From positions 2,108,001 to 2,172,000 of the forward strand of contig NZ_CP029487.1 in NCBI RefSeq assembly GCF_002441855.2: DNA of 64,000 nucleotides. The letters run 5' to 3'. Below the pieces are notes generated by a model that ran no database searches, was not told the DNA's origin, and saw only the letters and a program-made list of their open reading frames with translations. Shown piece by piece: positions 1-7,729 of the stretch. Source of the stretch: Eubacterium maltosivorans. GTDB taxonomy: Bacteria; Bacillota; Clostridia; Eubacteriales; Eubacteriaceae. Every line of letters begins with the position of its first letter. The first letter of the stretch is position 1. Both the position numbers and the translations under genes were made by a program.

Positions 1-31
1 ACGTGTAGAAGAATAAGACCGCTTCAGACAA

Positions 32-67
32 AAAAAGAGAACCGCGATTTGCCGGTTCTCTTTTTAT
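32..67 (-). terminator. terminator after cfa
   Basis: A hairpin with arms AGAGAACCG and CGGTTCTCT is followed by a T-run on the minus strand, immediately 3' of the cfa stop. The flanking A- and T-runs are symmetric, so it could act in both directions. Confidence 0.85.
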
Positions 68-69
68 TT

Positions 70-1236
70 TTAATACCATCTTGTCATCGGCAGGTCGTTA
101 TTCACACCCTTGGTCATCAGAATCTGGCTCAGATCAATGATACCGTTGTGGAAGGTGGCCGCGCAGGAGCAGAGGTATAAATCCCACATGCGGATAAATT
201 CATCGTCGAACATTTCGCGCACCTCATCCAGATGCTCTCTAAAGCCCTTGTCCCAGCAGAGCAGGGTCTTGGTATAGTGCCGTCTGAGGCTTTCCACATC
301 AATGACGTAAAAGCGGTGCGAAGCAGCCAGGCTGATCATTTCTCTGAGCGAGGGGATCATGCCGCCCGGAAAGATATACTTCTTAATCCACGGGTCGCCC
401 GGATGTTCCTCCAGAGCACTGATATAGTGCAGCAGAAAGAGCCCTTTGGGGTTTAACACCTTGTCTGCGCAGGACAGGAAAAGATCGTAGTTTTCTCTTC
501 CCACATGCTCGACCATGCCCACGCTGACAATCCGGTCAAAGGTTTTTCCGTATTTGGGCAGATCACGGTAATCCATGAGCTCTGCTGTCAGCTGGCCTTC
601 CAGGCCTTCTTCTGCAATGCGCTCGCTGAATTTCTTGTGCTGCTCCCGGCTGAGAGTAATGCCCACACCGTTGATTCCATATTTTTTGGCTGCCTCGATA
701 AGGAGGAATCCCCAGCCGCACCCAATATCCAGAAGGCTCATTCCCTCCTTCAGGTACAGCTTTTCCAGAATATAATCGACCTTATTGACTTGAGCGTCAT
801 AGAGAGTGTCGTCTGGATTTTTAAAATAACCGCAGGAATAGCTCAGCGTATCATCCAGCCAAAGCTTGTAAAAATCATTGCCGATATCGTAGTGGGAGGA
901 TACCTCGTCCTTTTGATTCTTCTTGGAATTCGAGGTGAAGATCAGCTTTTTTAAAGCTGATTTATCCAGAGAAAATTTGCCCATCTGGCCCAGAAGCTGG
1001 TCAAGCGCCTGGAAAAGGTCGCCTTCCACTTCGATATCACCACGCATGTAGGCTTCGCCCAGCGCCAGCGAGGTACTGCGTCTGAGCTCCTTTATGTCCA
1101 GACTTTTGTTAAACCGGACTACGAAGGTCGGCTCGCCCTCGCCCACTAAAACTTCCTTTCCGTTTATTTTAATTAAAAACGGATTCTCATCAAATTTTTT
1201 CAAAAATTGAATCATCAGATTATCTTCAAACTTCAT
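70..1236 (-). CDS. cfa: cyclopropane-fatty-acyl-phospholipid synthase
   Basis: This enzyme adds a methylene bridge from S-adenosylmethionine across the double bond of an unsaturated acyl chain in membrane phospholipid. The reading frame can open at 1263, but AAGGAG lies 7 bases before the ATG at 1236, so a 388-residue protein starting MKFEDNLM is preferred; that is the usual Cfa length. The SAM-binding motif LDIGCGWG sits near residue 170, preceded by SSHYDIGNDFY and SYSCGYF, both typical of Cfa/CmaS proteins, and VGMVEHVG follows. The gene stands alone, with its own promoter upstream and a terminator downstream. Nothing looks broken. Confidence 0.95.
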   Translation of the reverse strand: MKFEDNLMIQFLKKFDENPFLIKINGKEVLVGEGEPTFVVRFNKSLDIKELRRSTSLALGEAYMRGDIEVEGDLFQALDQLLGQMGKFSLDKSALKKLIFTSNSKKNQKDEVSSHYDIGNDFYKLWLDDTLSYSCGYFKNPDDTLYDAQVNKVDYILEKLYLKEGMSLLDIGCGWGFLLIEAAKKYGINGVGITLSREQHKKFSERIAEEGLEGQLTAELMDYRDLPKYGKTFDRIVSVGMVEHVGRENYDLFLSCADKVLNPKGLFLLHYISALEEHPGDPWIKKYIFPGGMIPSLREMISLAASHRFYVIDVESLRRHYTKTLLCWDKGFREHLDEVREMFDDEFIRMWDLYLCSCAATFHNGIIDLSQILMTKGVNNDLPMTRWY

Positions 1237-1309
1237 GTTCATTCTCCTTAATATCGTCATCATTCAAACGCGTGGTTGGCGTTCAATACTTTAGAGCTTT
1301 ACTTTATAG

Positions 1310-1339
1310 ATTGTACACCCCTTTAAGAAGTATTGTCAA
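1310..1339 (-). promoter_or_regulatory. cfa promoter
   Basis: On the minus strand, TTGACA (1334-1339) and TACAAT (1310-1315) are separated by 18 bases, a sigma-A type promoter about 75 bases before the cfa start. Confidence 0.7.
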
Positions 1340-1535
1340 ACTAACACATTTCGATAATTTTTACCCATTTTACATGGATTTAAACGTTATTTATAATTTA
1401 TATTTATATTAAAAAATGTTTTTCTTTTCGCTGAAAACGGATTCTTCTTTTTTAAGGAGACTATTTTTTATCCGTATCTCTTGGTCATGCTGCCTTTTCG
1501 TATGCTATAATAAAAACAAAAAGGAATGAATCAAA

Positions 1536-1769
1536 ATGGCTTATCTTATCGCCCGACAATTCGACAAACCCGGCTGCATCGCCATCAAATCTGAGGCTGA
1601 TGACGCCCTGAAGGAGCAGGCACGCCGTCTGGCAAAAATGACGATTCACACCGGCGTACAAGTCAGTGTGGTCTACAACGAAGAGGATTTTGAGGAATAT
1701 GCTCCCCAGACGATTTACGAGGACCACGATGCCTTTTTCACCGAGGTGCTGGACCTGGCAGAATGGTAA
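1536..1769 (+). CDS. small acidic protein, possibly DUF6718 family
   Basis: 77 residues starting MAYLIARQFDKPGCIAIK, with an AAGGA ribosome binding site about 10 bases before the ATG. The N-terminal pattern (YLIAR.F...GCIA.K) resembles small clostridial proteins of family DUF6718, recalled from memory and not searched. There is no signal peptide or membrane segment; the C-terminal half is strongly acidic (YNEEDFEEY). No function is known to me. The minus-strand frame over the same DNA lacks a ribosome binding site and is taken as a shadow. A weak hairpin with a T-run (about 1777-1800) follows the stop. Confidence 0.65.
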   Translation: MAYLIARQFDKPGCIAIKSEADDALKEQARRLAKMTIHTGVQVSVVYNEEDFEEYAPQTIYEDHDAFFTEVLDLAEW

Positions 1770-1963
1770 CTTTTTACAAAAGCTTTTCTTAAGCTTTTTC
1801 AATAACCGTTTCAAAAAGTTTCAATCCTTTATTGCTATTTCATTGAACGCAAAATTGCAACCGGATTCACTGAAATTCCTCTAAATTGACGTTCTTGTTT
1901 TTTGCCCTTTATTCCGCTATGATATTTATTAAAGCAAACACTAAAGGATTGGAGGAATACTGC

Positions 1964-2980
1964 TTGACATTAAATAAAACAACGGTAAAAGCCGGCCTTA
2001 AAACATTTTGTATCAATACGGCGCGCTTTGCGTTCATCCTTCTTTTTATCAGCCTTTTCGCGCATTTCTTTGGTCAGGAAAATCTCCTGCCGTCCATTGC
2101 CATCATCGTTGCCCTCCTGACTTTTCCAGTCTGTGATATGGAGCTAAAGCCCAGTTCCATGACCTTTCTGCTTTTCTTCTTCTTTGCAGGCTCAGGTCTG
2201 GTTTCTGCCCTCTCTCTTCTTAACATATGGGCCGGTCTTCTGCTGAATTTTGTTTTTATTTACCTGATGATGGCCTTTTGTTCAGAGCCCTCTGTGCTCA
2301 GGCCGCACATTATCTTTTTACTCTGCTATATTTTCTGCCAGTCCAGCCCTGTGACAGGACATGTCTTTATTCTCAGGATGGCCGGACTTTTAACTGGCGC
2401 TGCTGTCACCGCGGTTGTCACTGCGGTCTTTTGGAAAATAAAGGGATTTGACCCGGCAGGGCAGCGCAGCCTGAAGGAGCAGACCCGGCTCTGCCGGAAA
2501 AAGGATCAGGCTTTTATTCTGAAAATGACACTGGGCCTTACCCTGGCCATGTTTATCGGGATGGCTTTTGGCCTTAAGAAGCCGCTGTGGATCAGCATTG
2601 TTGTTATGTCGCTGACACAGATTGACTACGGTGAAACGCTCACGCGGATCAAGCATCGTTCCATCGCCACGCTGGCGGGGATCGTTCTTTTCGTTCTGCT
2701 GTTTCAAATGCTGGTGCCGGAAGGATATGGTGGCGTTCTGATCCTGATTCTGGGCTACATCGGCAATTACCAGTTTGCCAAGCCCTATAAATACCAGCAG
2801 GTCATTAACTTCATGAGCGCTCTTTTTGCATCGCTGGTGCTCTTTGACCTTACCTCGGCCATTATAAACCGGGTGCTCTGCCTGCTGACAGGTATTCTGA
2901 TCGTGATCGCCATCCGCCATCTGGGATCTTTTGCACGAAAAACCTTTTTCACCCCAATGGCGCCAGACCCGGAAAATTAG
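1964..2980 (+). CDS. FUSC-family integral membrane protein
   Basis: A multi-spanning membrane protein of the FUSC (fusaric acid resistance / aromatic acid exporter) superfamily. The frame is open from 1886, but GGAGGAATACTGC precedes a TTG at 1964, so I place the start there (338 residues). The protein has two clusters of hydrophobic helices separated by a basic segment around residues 155-180 (KIKGFDPAGQRSLKEQTRL). The second cluster carries the FUSC-like stretch KKPLWISIVVMS...RIKHRSIATLAGI. The family is associated with export of aromatic or small organic acids, but the substrate here cannot be read from sequence. It is transcribed alone, and two identical hairpins follow it. Confidence 0.75.
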   Translation: MTLNKTTVKAGLKTFCINTARFAFILLFISLFAHFFGQENLLPSIAIIVALLTFPVCDMELKPSSMTFLLFFFFAGSGLVSALSLLNIWAGLLLNFVFIYLMMAFCSEPSVLRPHIIFLLCYIFCQSSPVTGHVFILRMAGLLTGAAVTAVVTAVFWKIKGFDPAGQRSLKEQTRLCRKKDQAFILKMTLGLTLAMFIGMAFGLKKPLWISIVVMSLTQIDYGETLTRIKHRSIATLAGIVLFVLLFQMLVPEGYGGVLILILGYIGNYQFAKPYKYQQVINFMSALFASLVLFDLTSAIINRVLCLLTGILIVIAIRHLGSFARKTFFTPMAPDPEN

Positions 2981-2993
2981 AGACACTATATAA

Positions 2994-3159
2994 AGGATGG
3001 GGTATCCCCATCTCAGGATGCCGACAAAGTCGGTCATAAGATACAAAGAGAAAACTTTCCACCTTCCACTATCCACTTTCAACTTAAAAAGCATCTTTTT
3101 AATGCTTTATCTCTTGCTGACATCCTTTGTCTACACTTTAGGATGGGGTATCCCCATCT
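2994..3159 (+). repeat. duplicated GATGGGG hairpin
   Basis: The 20-mer AGGATGGGGTATCCCCATCT occurs twice, at 2994-3013 and 3140-3159. Each copy folds as GATGGGG/CCCCATC around TAT. The second copy is followed by seven Ts and makes a good terminator; the first lacks a T-run. The DNA between them (about 126 bp) holds a CTATCCACTTTCAAC stretch resembling the ends of the element at 61941-62242. Confidence 0.75.
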
Positions 3160-3236
3160 TTTTTTATTTCCAATTGAAAATCGGTACAAGTTCTGATAAG
3201 ATTAAAGATACCCACAACATTTAGGAGTAAATGCTG

Positions 3237-4097
3237 ATGAAACCACTAAAACTATGGAAACGAATGGCGCTTCGCGGTAAAATACTCACCGTTATTTTGC
3301 TGCTTCTGCTGATTTCTGCTATTGTTGGAATCGGCGCCGCCGTTTATCATATACCGCTGCTGGTTCAAAACCGGGCGGTACAGTCTGTCAACGCACTTTT
3401 TACTGAAAACGATGCAGGACTGGCCGAGGGCGTCGCACAGAATACCGGCCAGATCTCTGACAGCATTAAAAAAGCCAACCAGGTCAGGGATGAGGCCATG
3501 CGCAGCTTTTTGCTGCAGCGTACCTCCATGGCTCAGAAAATGGCCGACGCCATCAATGGAGTCTCTGCTCTCTATCAGACAAAGGAAGACGGGTCCCGTG
3601 TGGTCGTGAGAACCATACAGCCCTTCCAGGTCGACAATATCAATAAAAATCTGTCTGAGCTGGACGCCATGGGAAAAACGGAGTTTACAGCCGCTGTCCG
3701 GCAGGATTTTGCCGATGCACAGAACCAGTACAACATTTACAAACAGATCAACGATCTGCTGGACGGCCAGTTCACAGATGGGTCCGCCCGAAACGAGCTT
3801 TCTGAGGATGCCTCCTCAGAGGCCTGCGACGAGGCCCAGGAGCTGGTGGCTCAGCTTGAAAACCCCGATACCCAGACCGATATGAATTTTGCGATCAGCC
3901 AGGTGCGGAAAAAGGTTGAGGAGCAGGAAGCGGCTCAGGAGGCTGCCCGCATCGCTGAGGAAGAAGCCCGCGAGGCTGAGCGAAAGGCTGAGGAGGAGGC
4001 TAAAAAGGCCGAAGAAGAGGCAAAGAAGAAAAATAATCCCGCTGAGCAGATTAAGGATGCCATCAACTCAGTTATAAACCCCAATAAAACAGAATAA
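3237..4097 (+). CDS. membrane-anchored coiled-coil protein, function unknown
   Basis: About 286 residues. ATGs lie at 3231 and 3237; the second is 9 bases from AGGAG and is preferred. A basic N-terminus (KLWKRMALRGK) is followed by one membrane segment (about residues 17-36), with no lipobox, so the bulk should sit outside the cell. The central region is helical and polar. Residues 220-262 form a highly charged Ala/Glu/Lys run with repeated EEA and KAEEEAKK units, predicted to be a coiled coil or single alpha-helix. No enzyme motif is visible. It is monocistronic, with a terminator just after the stop. Confidence 0.7.
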   Translation: MKPLKLWKRMALRGKILTVILLLLLISAIVGIGAAVYHIPLLVQNRAVQSVNALFTENDAGLAEGVAQNTGQISDSIKKANQVRDEAMRSFLLQRTSMAQKMADAINGVSALYQTKEDGSRVVVRTIQPFQVDNINKNLSELDAMGKTEFTAAVRQDFADAQNQYNIYKQINDLLDGQFTDGSARNELSEDASSEACDEAQELVAQLENPDTQTDMNFAISQVRKKVEEQEAAQEAARIAEEEAREAERKAEEEAKKAEEEAKKKNNPAEQIKDAINSVINPNKTE

Positions 4098-4100
4098 TCC

Positions 4101-4129
4101 GAGCCTCCCTTACACGGGAGGTTCTTTTT
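4101..4129 (+). terminator. terminator
   Basis: GAGCCTCCC pairs with GGGAGGTTC around a six-base loop and is followed by TTTTTG, directly after the coiled-coil protein gene. Confidence 0.85.
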
Positions 4130-4198
4130 GTTTAGAGCAGCTCAAAATGGATATATTAAACAAGAATCTTTTTAAATTCAATAAAGGAGTGAACGACA

Positions 4199-4435
4199 TT
4201 GACTGAAAAAGAACTGATTGAAAAAGGCTATAAAAAATACACCGGCAAGGATATTGACGTTTTCTATAATAAAGACATGTGCTGCCACTCAGGTAATTGT
4301 ACTCACGGCAACGGGGAGGTGTTCAAGGTCTGCCGCAGGCCCTGGATTCTGCCTGACAACGCCTCTGCCGAGGAAGTAAGGACTGTTGTGGAAACCTGCC
4401 CCAGCGGTGCTTTGCAATACATTATGAAAAAATAA
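4199..4435 (+). CDS. YjdI-type [4Fe-4S]-binding protein (Fer4_19)
   Basis: A 78-residue ferredoxin-like protein. It starts with TTG at 4199, preceded by AAAGGAG; no better ATG lies in frame. Cys28, Cys29, Cys34, Cys45 and Cys67 occur in the arrangement DMCCHSGNC...VCRRPWI...ETCPSGAL, characteristic of the DUF1271/Fer4_19 family, which is thought to hold one iron-sulfur cluster. The family is often fused or adjacent to CDGSH or acetyltransferase genes, but here it is single. Its redox partner cannot be inferred. Confidence 0.85.
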   Translation: MTEKELIEKGYKKYTGKDIDVFYNKDMCCHSGNCTHGNGEVFKVCRRPWILPDNASAEEVRTVVETCPSGALQYIMKK

Positions 4436-4456
4436 ATTTCTGAAACTGTTCTCATC

Positions 4457-4485
4457 TTTACACGGACAGCACAGTCCGTTATAAT
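4457..4485 (+). promoter_or_regulatory. promoter of the crcB riboswitch transcript
   Basis: TTTACA (4457-4462) and TATAAT (4480-4485) are 17 bases apart, just before the riboswitch aptamer. Confidence 0.75.
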
Positions 4486-4490
4486 GATCT

Positions 4491-4567
4491 CAGGGCGATG
4501 GAGTTCGCCTAAACCGCATAATGCTGATGACTCCTGTTTCTTACGGAAGCAGGAGCTTTTTAATTTT
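4491..4567 (+). ncRNA. fluoride riboswitch (crcB motif) with terminator
   Basis: The conserved aptamer elements GGCGATGGAGTTCGCC, AACCGC and GCTGATGACTCCT appear in order from 4493. They are followed by a hairpin (CTCCTG...CAGGAG, 4531-4555) and a T-run, the expression platform. In known examples fluoride binding stabilises the aptamer and prevents formation of the terminator. The position directly upstream of crcB matches the known role. Confidence 0.95.
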
Positions 4568-4587
4568 TTGACAAGGAGTGTAACAGC

Positions 4588-4971
4588 ATGTTTGAAGTTT
4601 TATCTGTAGGTGTGGGCGGCTTTGTAGGCGCCGCGCTCCGCTATCTTATTTCCAGCGGTATCGCCCGTTTTATGAACAGCCGCCTGCCGCTCGGCACCCT
4701 GTGCGTAAATGTGTTTGGGGGCCTTTTCATGGGTTTTATTATGCAGTGGAGCCTTCAGAGCGCCAGTCTCTCGCCCAGAATGCGGCTCTTTCTGACCACC
4801 GGCCTTTTAGGCGGCTTTACCACCTTCTCGACCTTCAGCTACGAGACCATGAACCTGATTGGCGAGGGCGCCTGGATGACCGCCGCCGCCAATGCCGGTC
4901 TCAACCTGATTCTGAGCCTTGCCGGCGTTATCGCCGGACAGCTGCTTGCAAAAGCGGTCCTTGTCTCTTAA
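4588..4971 (+). CDS. crcB: fluoride exporter CrcB/Fluc
   Basis: A small four-helix membrane channel that exports fluoride; members assemble as dual-topology dimers. 127 residues is typical. Family landmarks are GGFVGAALRYLIS near the start, GTLCVNVFGGLFMGF with the conserved Asn, and TGLLGGFTTFSTFSYE with the Phe box. AAGGAG lies 9 bases before the ATG. Only one copy is present, so a homodimer is expected, unlike Firmicutes that carry tandem crcB genes. The fluoride riboswitch in its leader gives independent support for function and control. Confidence 0.97.
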   Translation: MFEVLSVGVGGFVGAALRYLISSGIARFMNSRLPLGTLCVNVFGGLFMGFIMQWSLQSASLSPRMRLFLTTGLLGGFTTFSTFSYETMNLIGEGAWMTAAANAGLNLILSLAGVIAGQLLAKAVLVS

Positions 4972-5013
4972 AGGACTGCAAAAGTTTTTCTTTGAAAGTC
5001 ATCCTCAAAAGAC

Positions 5014-5883
5014 TCAAAAGGCCTGGGCGCTTCCCGGGTCTCTATTTTTATCTTCCTCCGGCGGCTTTTCTACCTTTACAGAAACCTGAAACAGGTAATC
5101 CTCCGGATCCTGCACGGCGATCTCGTCCAGGATGGATTCCCGGTAGCCGCAGCCGTCGATGACCAGGCCATTTTTTTCAATATAAGCATTGATCCGCTCA
5201 TACAGCTCATCAACGCTGTCGTAATTCCCATAGATATACCCTACCGCGTAATAACCAGCAGGCTTGAGACCAATGTGCGGCAGCGCCATGGGCTCGTCCA
5301 GCCGCGCGAAATACCAGGTCGGGAAATGCCATTCTCCCTGAAGCAGGCTTTCCATGGACACAATGTCCCCCACTGGATAGCCGTAGCTGATGTTGTAAAG
5401 GGAGCAGTACTCATAAAATTCCTGAATGACATCCCAGATGGACGCATCGTCGACATTCGAAATATCCGGGCTGATAAAAATGCGCTCAGCTGGCATATAT
5501 TCTACAGAGATCCGCTTGGTGTCAATGGTGCTGCTGGCGCGGGTCATTCTGATTCTGGACTCCATCATATCGCTGATCCGTTTCAGGCTTTTGATCTCCG
5601 CATCGATCTTGGCCTTCCGCTCCTCAAACAGTGCCACCAGCCGCTCCGGCGTCCTTTTATCCAGATAAACCTTGATATCTTTCAAAGGCGTTCCAATCTC
5701 CTTCAAAGCATAGATGGCGCTGATCACATCGAGCTGTAGATACGAATAGTAGCGGTATCCGCTTTCGGGATTGACTGTCTCTGGGCAGAAAAGACCAATC
5801 TTATCATAGTATATTAACGTTTTGCGGCTGACGCCCGAGAGCTTCGCAAACTCGCTGATGGTTAATGTTGCCTTGTTTTCCAT
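5014..5883 (-). CDS. MerR-family regulator with effector-binding domain
   Basis: 289 residues, BmrR-like. Residues 7-75 form the MerR winged helix (ISEFAKLSGVSRKTLIYYDKIGL, then GYRYYSYLQL), residues 80-115 the coiled coil that dimerises the protein, and from about 125 a GyrI-like ligand-binding domain. It is divergent from a two-gene ABC multidrug-type exporter, and the shared intergenic region has a 19-base-spacer promoter with a dyad, so it most likely activates that exporter when it binds a drug or other hydrophobic ligand. Its stop codon lies inside a half copy of the CTCAAAA repeat. Confidence 0.9.
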   Translation of the reverse strand: MENKATLTISEFAKLSGVSRKTLIYYDKIGLFCPETVNPESGYRYYSYLQLDVISAIYALKEIGTPLKDIKVYLDKRTPERLVALFEERKAKIDAEIKSLKRISDMMESRIRMTRASSTIDTKRISVEYMPAERIFISPDISNVDDASIWDVIQEFYEYCSLYNISYGYPVGDIVSMESLLQGEWHFPTWYFARLDEPMALPHIGLKPAGYYAVGYIYGNYDSVDELYERINAYIEKNGLVIDGCGYRESILDEIAVQDPEDYLFQVSVKVEKPPEEDKNRDPGSAQAF

Positions 5884-5925
5884 GTTTTAGCTTTCCTTAA
5901 ACCTTACTTTTTTTCATCTTTCTGC

Positions 5926-5956
5926 TTGACTGTACAGTTACTCTACAGTTTATAGT
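5926..5956 (+). promoter_or_regulatory. MerR-type promoter and operator for the ABC exporter
   Basis: TTGACT (5926-5931) and TATAGT (5951-5956) are separated by 19 bases, the over-long spacer typical of promoters activated by MerR proteins through DNA untwisting. A near-perfect dyad with arms ACTGTA and TACAGT fills 5929-5949, centred in the spacer. The first ABC gene starts about 45 bases downstream. Confidence 0.88.
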
Positions 5957-6001
5957 AACATACATCAAACCGGAGTACAACACCTATAGGAAGGAGACGA
6001 A

Positions 6002-7729
6002 ATGACTCGATTATTTAAATTCTTAATGCCCTATCGTAAAACACTTATTCTTGTCGTGGTGCTGCTGTTTCTGCAGACACTGGGGACGCTCTATATCCCT
6101 ACCCTTACAGCGGATATCGTAAACAACGGTATCGTCTATGGGGATATCCCCTATATCATCAGAACCGGCGGCATCATGCTGCTTTTTGCCGTAATGACTG
6201 GTGTCTTCGCCATACTGGGCACCTGGTTTTCGGCGATTCTCTCGTCCGGCACCGGGCGGGATATCCGAAACGCATTGTTCAGAAAGGCCCAGCGCTTTTC
6301 CATCAATGATTTTAACAGCATCGGCACAGCTTCCATGATCACGCGCAACACCAGCGACGTGAACCAGATTCAGCAGGCCGTGATCATGATGCTGCAGATG
6401 ATGCTGCCAGCCCCCATCATGGCCGTTGCAGGACTGATCCTGGCCTTTTCAAAGAACGCCTTTATGGGCGGCATTATTGTCGCTACCATGGTTCTGTTCA
6501 TGATTCTGGCTGTGATCATTGAGCGGAAAACCATGCCCTTATTCGGCCTGCTGCAGACTGGGATGGATAAAATCAACCGCTTTATGCGTGAATACATTAC
6601 CGGGGTGCGGGTCATCCGCGCCTTTAACCGGACCGATTTTGAGCGCCGGCGCGTCAATACCTCTTTCGAGGACTACGCAAACACAGCTATCCGCATCAAC
6701 AAAATTTTCGCTGTCGCCATGCCGCTGGTTCTGATGCTCTTAAACCTCTGTACCCTGGCCATTATCTGGTTCGGAGGTATACAGATCGGTAAGGGCGCCA
6801 TGGAGATCGGCGATATTATGGCCGTCATCGAATATGCCATGCTCATCCTGTTTTACCTGGTCATGGCTGTTATGGTCTTTACCATGATCCCAAGGGCTGA
6901 AGCCTGCGCAAAGCGTATCTCTGAAGTTCTGGATCTGGAGCCTGAGATCGCTGACGCTCCGGCCGAGCTTACTGCCGATCCTTCTGACGAAAAACTGGCT
7001 TTCCATCATGTGACCTTCTGTTACCAGGGGGCGGAGGAGCCTGTTTTAAGCGATCTGAATTTTACCTGCAGGGCCGGAGAAACCACAGCGATCATCGGCG
7101 GCACCGGATCAGGGAAATCCACAATTGCCAGCCTGATACCCCGTTTTTATGACATACAGGCCGGCAGCATCACCATCGACGGAGTGGATATCAAAACCCT
7201 GTCACAGAGGGATCTCCGGAACAAGGTCGGATTTGTCCCTCAAAAGGCCTTTCTATTCTCCGGTACCATCGCCGATAACCTGCGCTATGGGAAAGAGGAC
7301 GCTACAATGGACGAGCTTCAGCGGGCTGCCCGCATTGCCCAGGCAGACACCTTTATCGGCGATCTAAAGTACGGGTATGAAACACGTGTGGCCCAGGGCG
7401 GAAACAACTTCTCCGGCGGCCAGAAGCAAAGGCTCTCCATTGCCAGAGCCTTAGTAAAAAAAGCCGACGTCTATATCTTTGACGACAGCTTTTCTGCGCT
7501 GGATTTCAAAACCGACGCCAATCTGCGGGCCGCCTTAAAGGCCGAGATTAAAGGCGCTGCCATCATTGTGGTGGCGCAGCGGGTCAGCTCCATTGTGGAC
7601 GCGGACCAGATTATCGTACTGGACAACGGTATTATCGCCGGCAAGGGCACCCACCGCGAGCTGCTCGAAAACTGTCCGGTATACCGGGAAATCGCGGAGT
7701 CACAGTTAAGTAAGGAGGAACTTGCATGA
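6002..7729 (+). CDS. heterodimeric ABC exporter, degenerate-site subunit
   Basis: 575 residues: six membrane helices (about 1-310) fused to a nucleotide-binding domain. Walker A is GGTGSGKST near residue 366 and the signature is FSGGQ. After Walker B the sequence is FDDSFSALD, so Asp replaces the catalytic Glu, and the switch loop is AQRVSS with Gln in place of His. This matches the inactive-site half of exporters such as TM287/288, LmrCD and BmrCD. It overlaps the next gene by ATGA, implying stoichiometric translation. The adjacent MerR regulator suggests drug-inducible efflux. The substrate is unknown. Confidence 0.93.
   Translation: MTRLFKFLMPYRKTLILVVVLLFLQTLGTLYIPTLTADIVNNGIVYGDIPYIIRTGGIMLLFAVMTGVFAILGTWFSAILSSGTGRDIRNALFRKAQRFSINDFNSIGTASMITRNTSDVNQIQQAVIMMLQMMLPAPIMAVAGLILAFSKNAFMGGIIVATMVLFMILAVIIERKTMPLFGLLQTGMDKINRFMREYITGVRVIRAFNRTDFERRRVNTSFEDYANTAIRINKIFAVAMPLVLMLLNLCTLAIIWFGGIQIGKGAMEIGDIMAVIEYAMLILFYLVMAVMVFTMIPRAEACAKRISEVLDLEPEIADAPAELTADPSDEKLAFHHVTFCYQGAEEPVLSDLNFTCRAGETTAIIGGTGSGKSTIASLIPRFYDIQAGSITIDGVDIKTLSQRDLRNKVGFVPQKAFLFSGTIADNLRYGKEDATMDELQRAARIAQADTFIGDLKYGYETRVAQGGNNFSGGQKQRLSIARALVKKADVYIFDDSFSALDFKTDANLRAALKAEIKGAAIIVVAQRVSSIVDADQIIVLDNGIIAGKGTHRELLENCPVYREIAESQLSKEELA

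Noticed and set aside
1485-1814. 109-codon minus-strand frame around the small acidic protein gene
   Set aside because: The opposite plus-strand frame has a ribosome binding site and a family-like N-terminus; the minus frame ends outside any operon.
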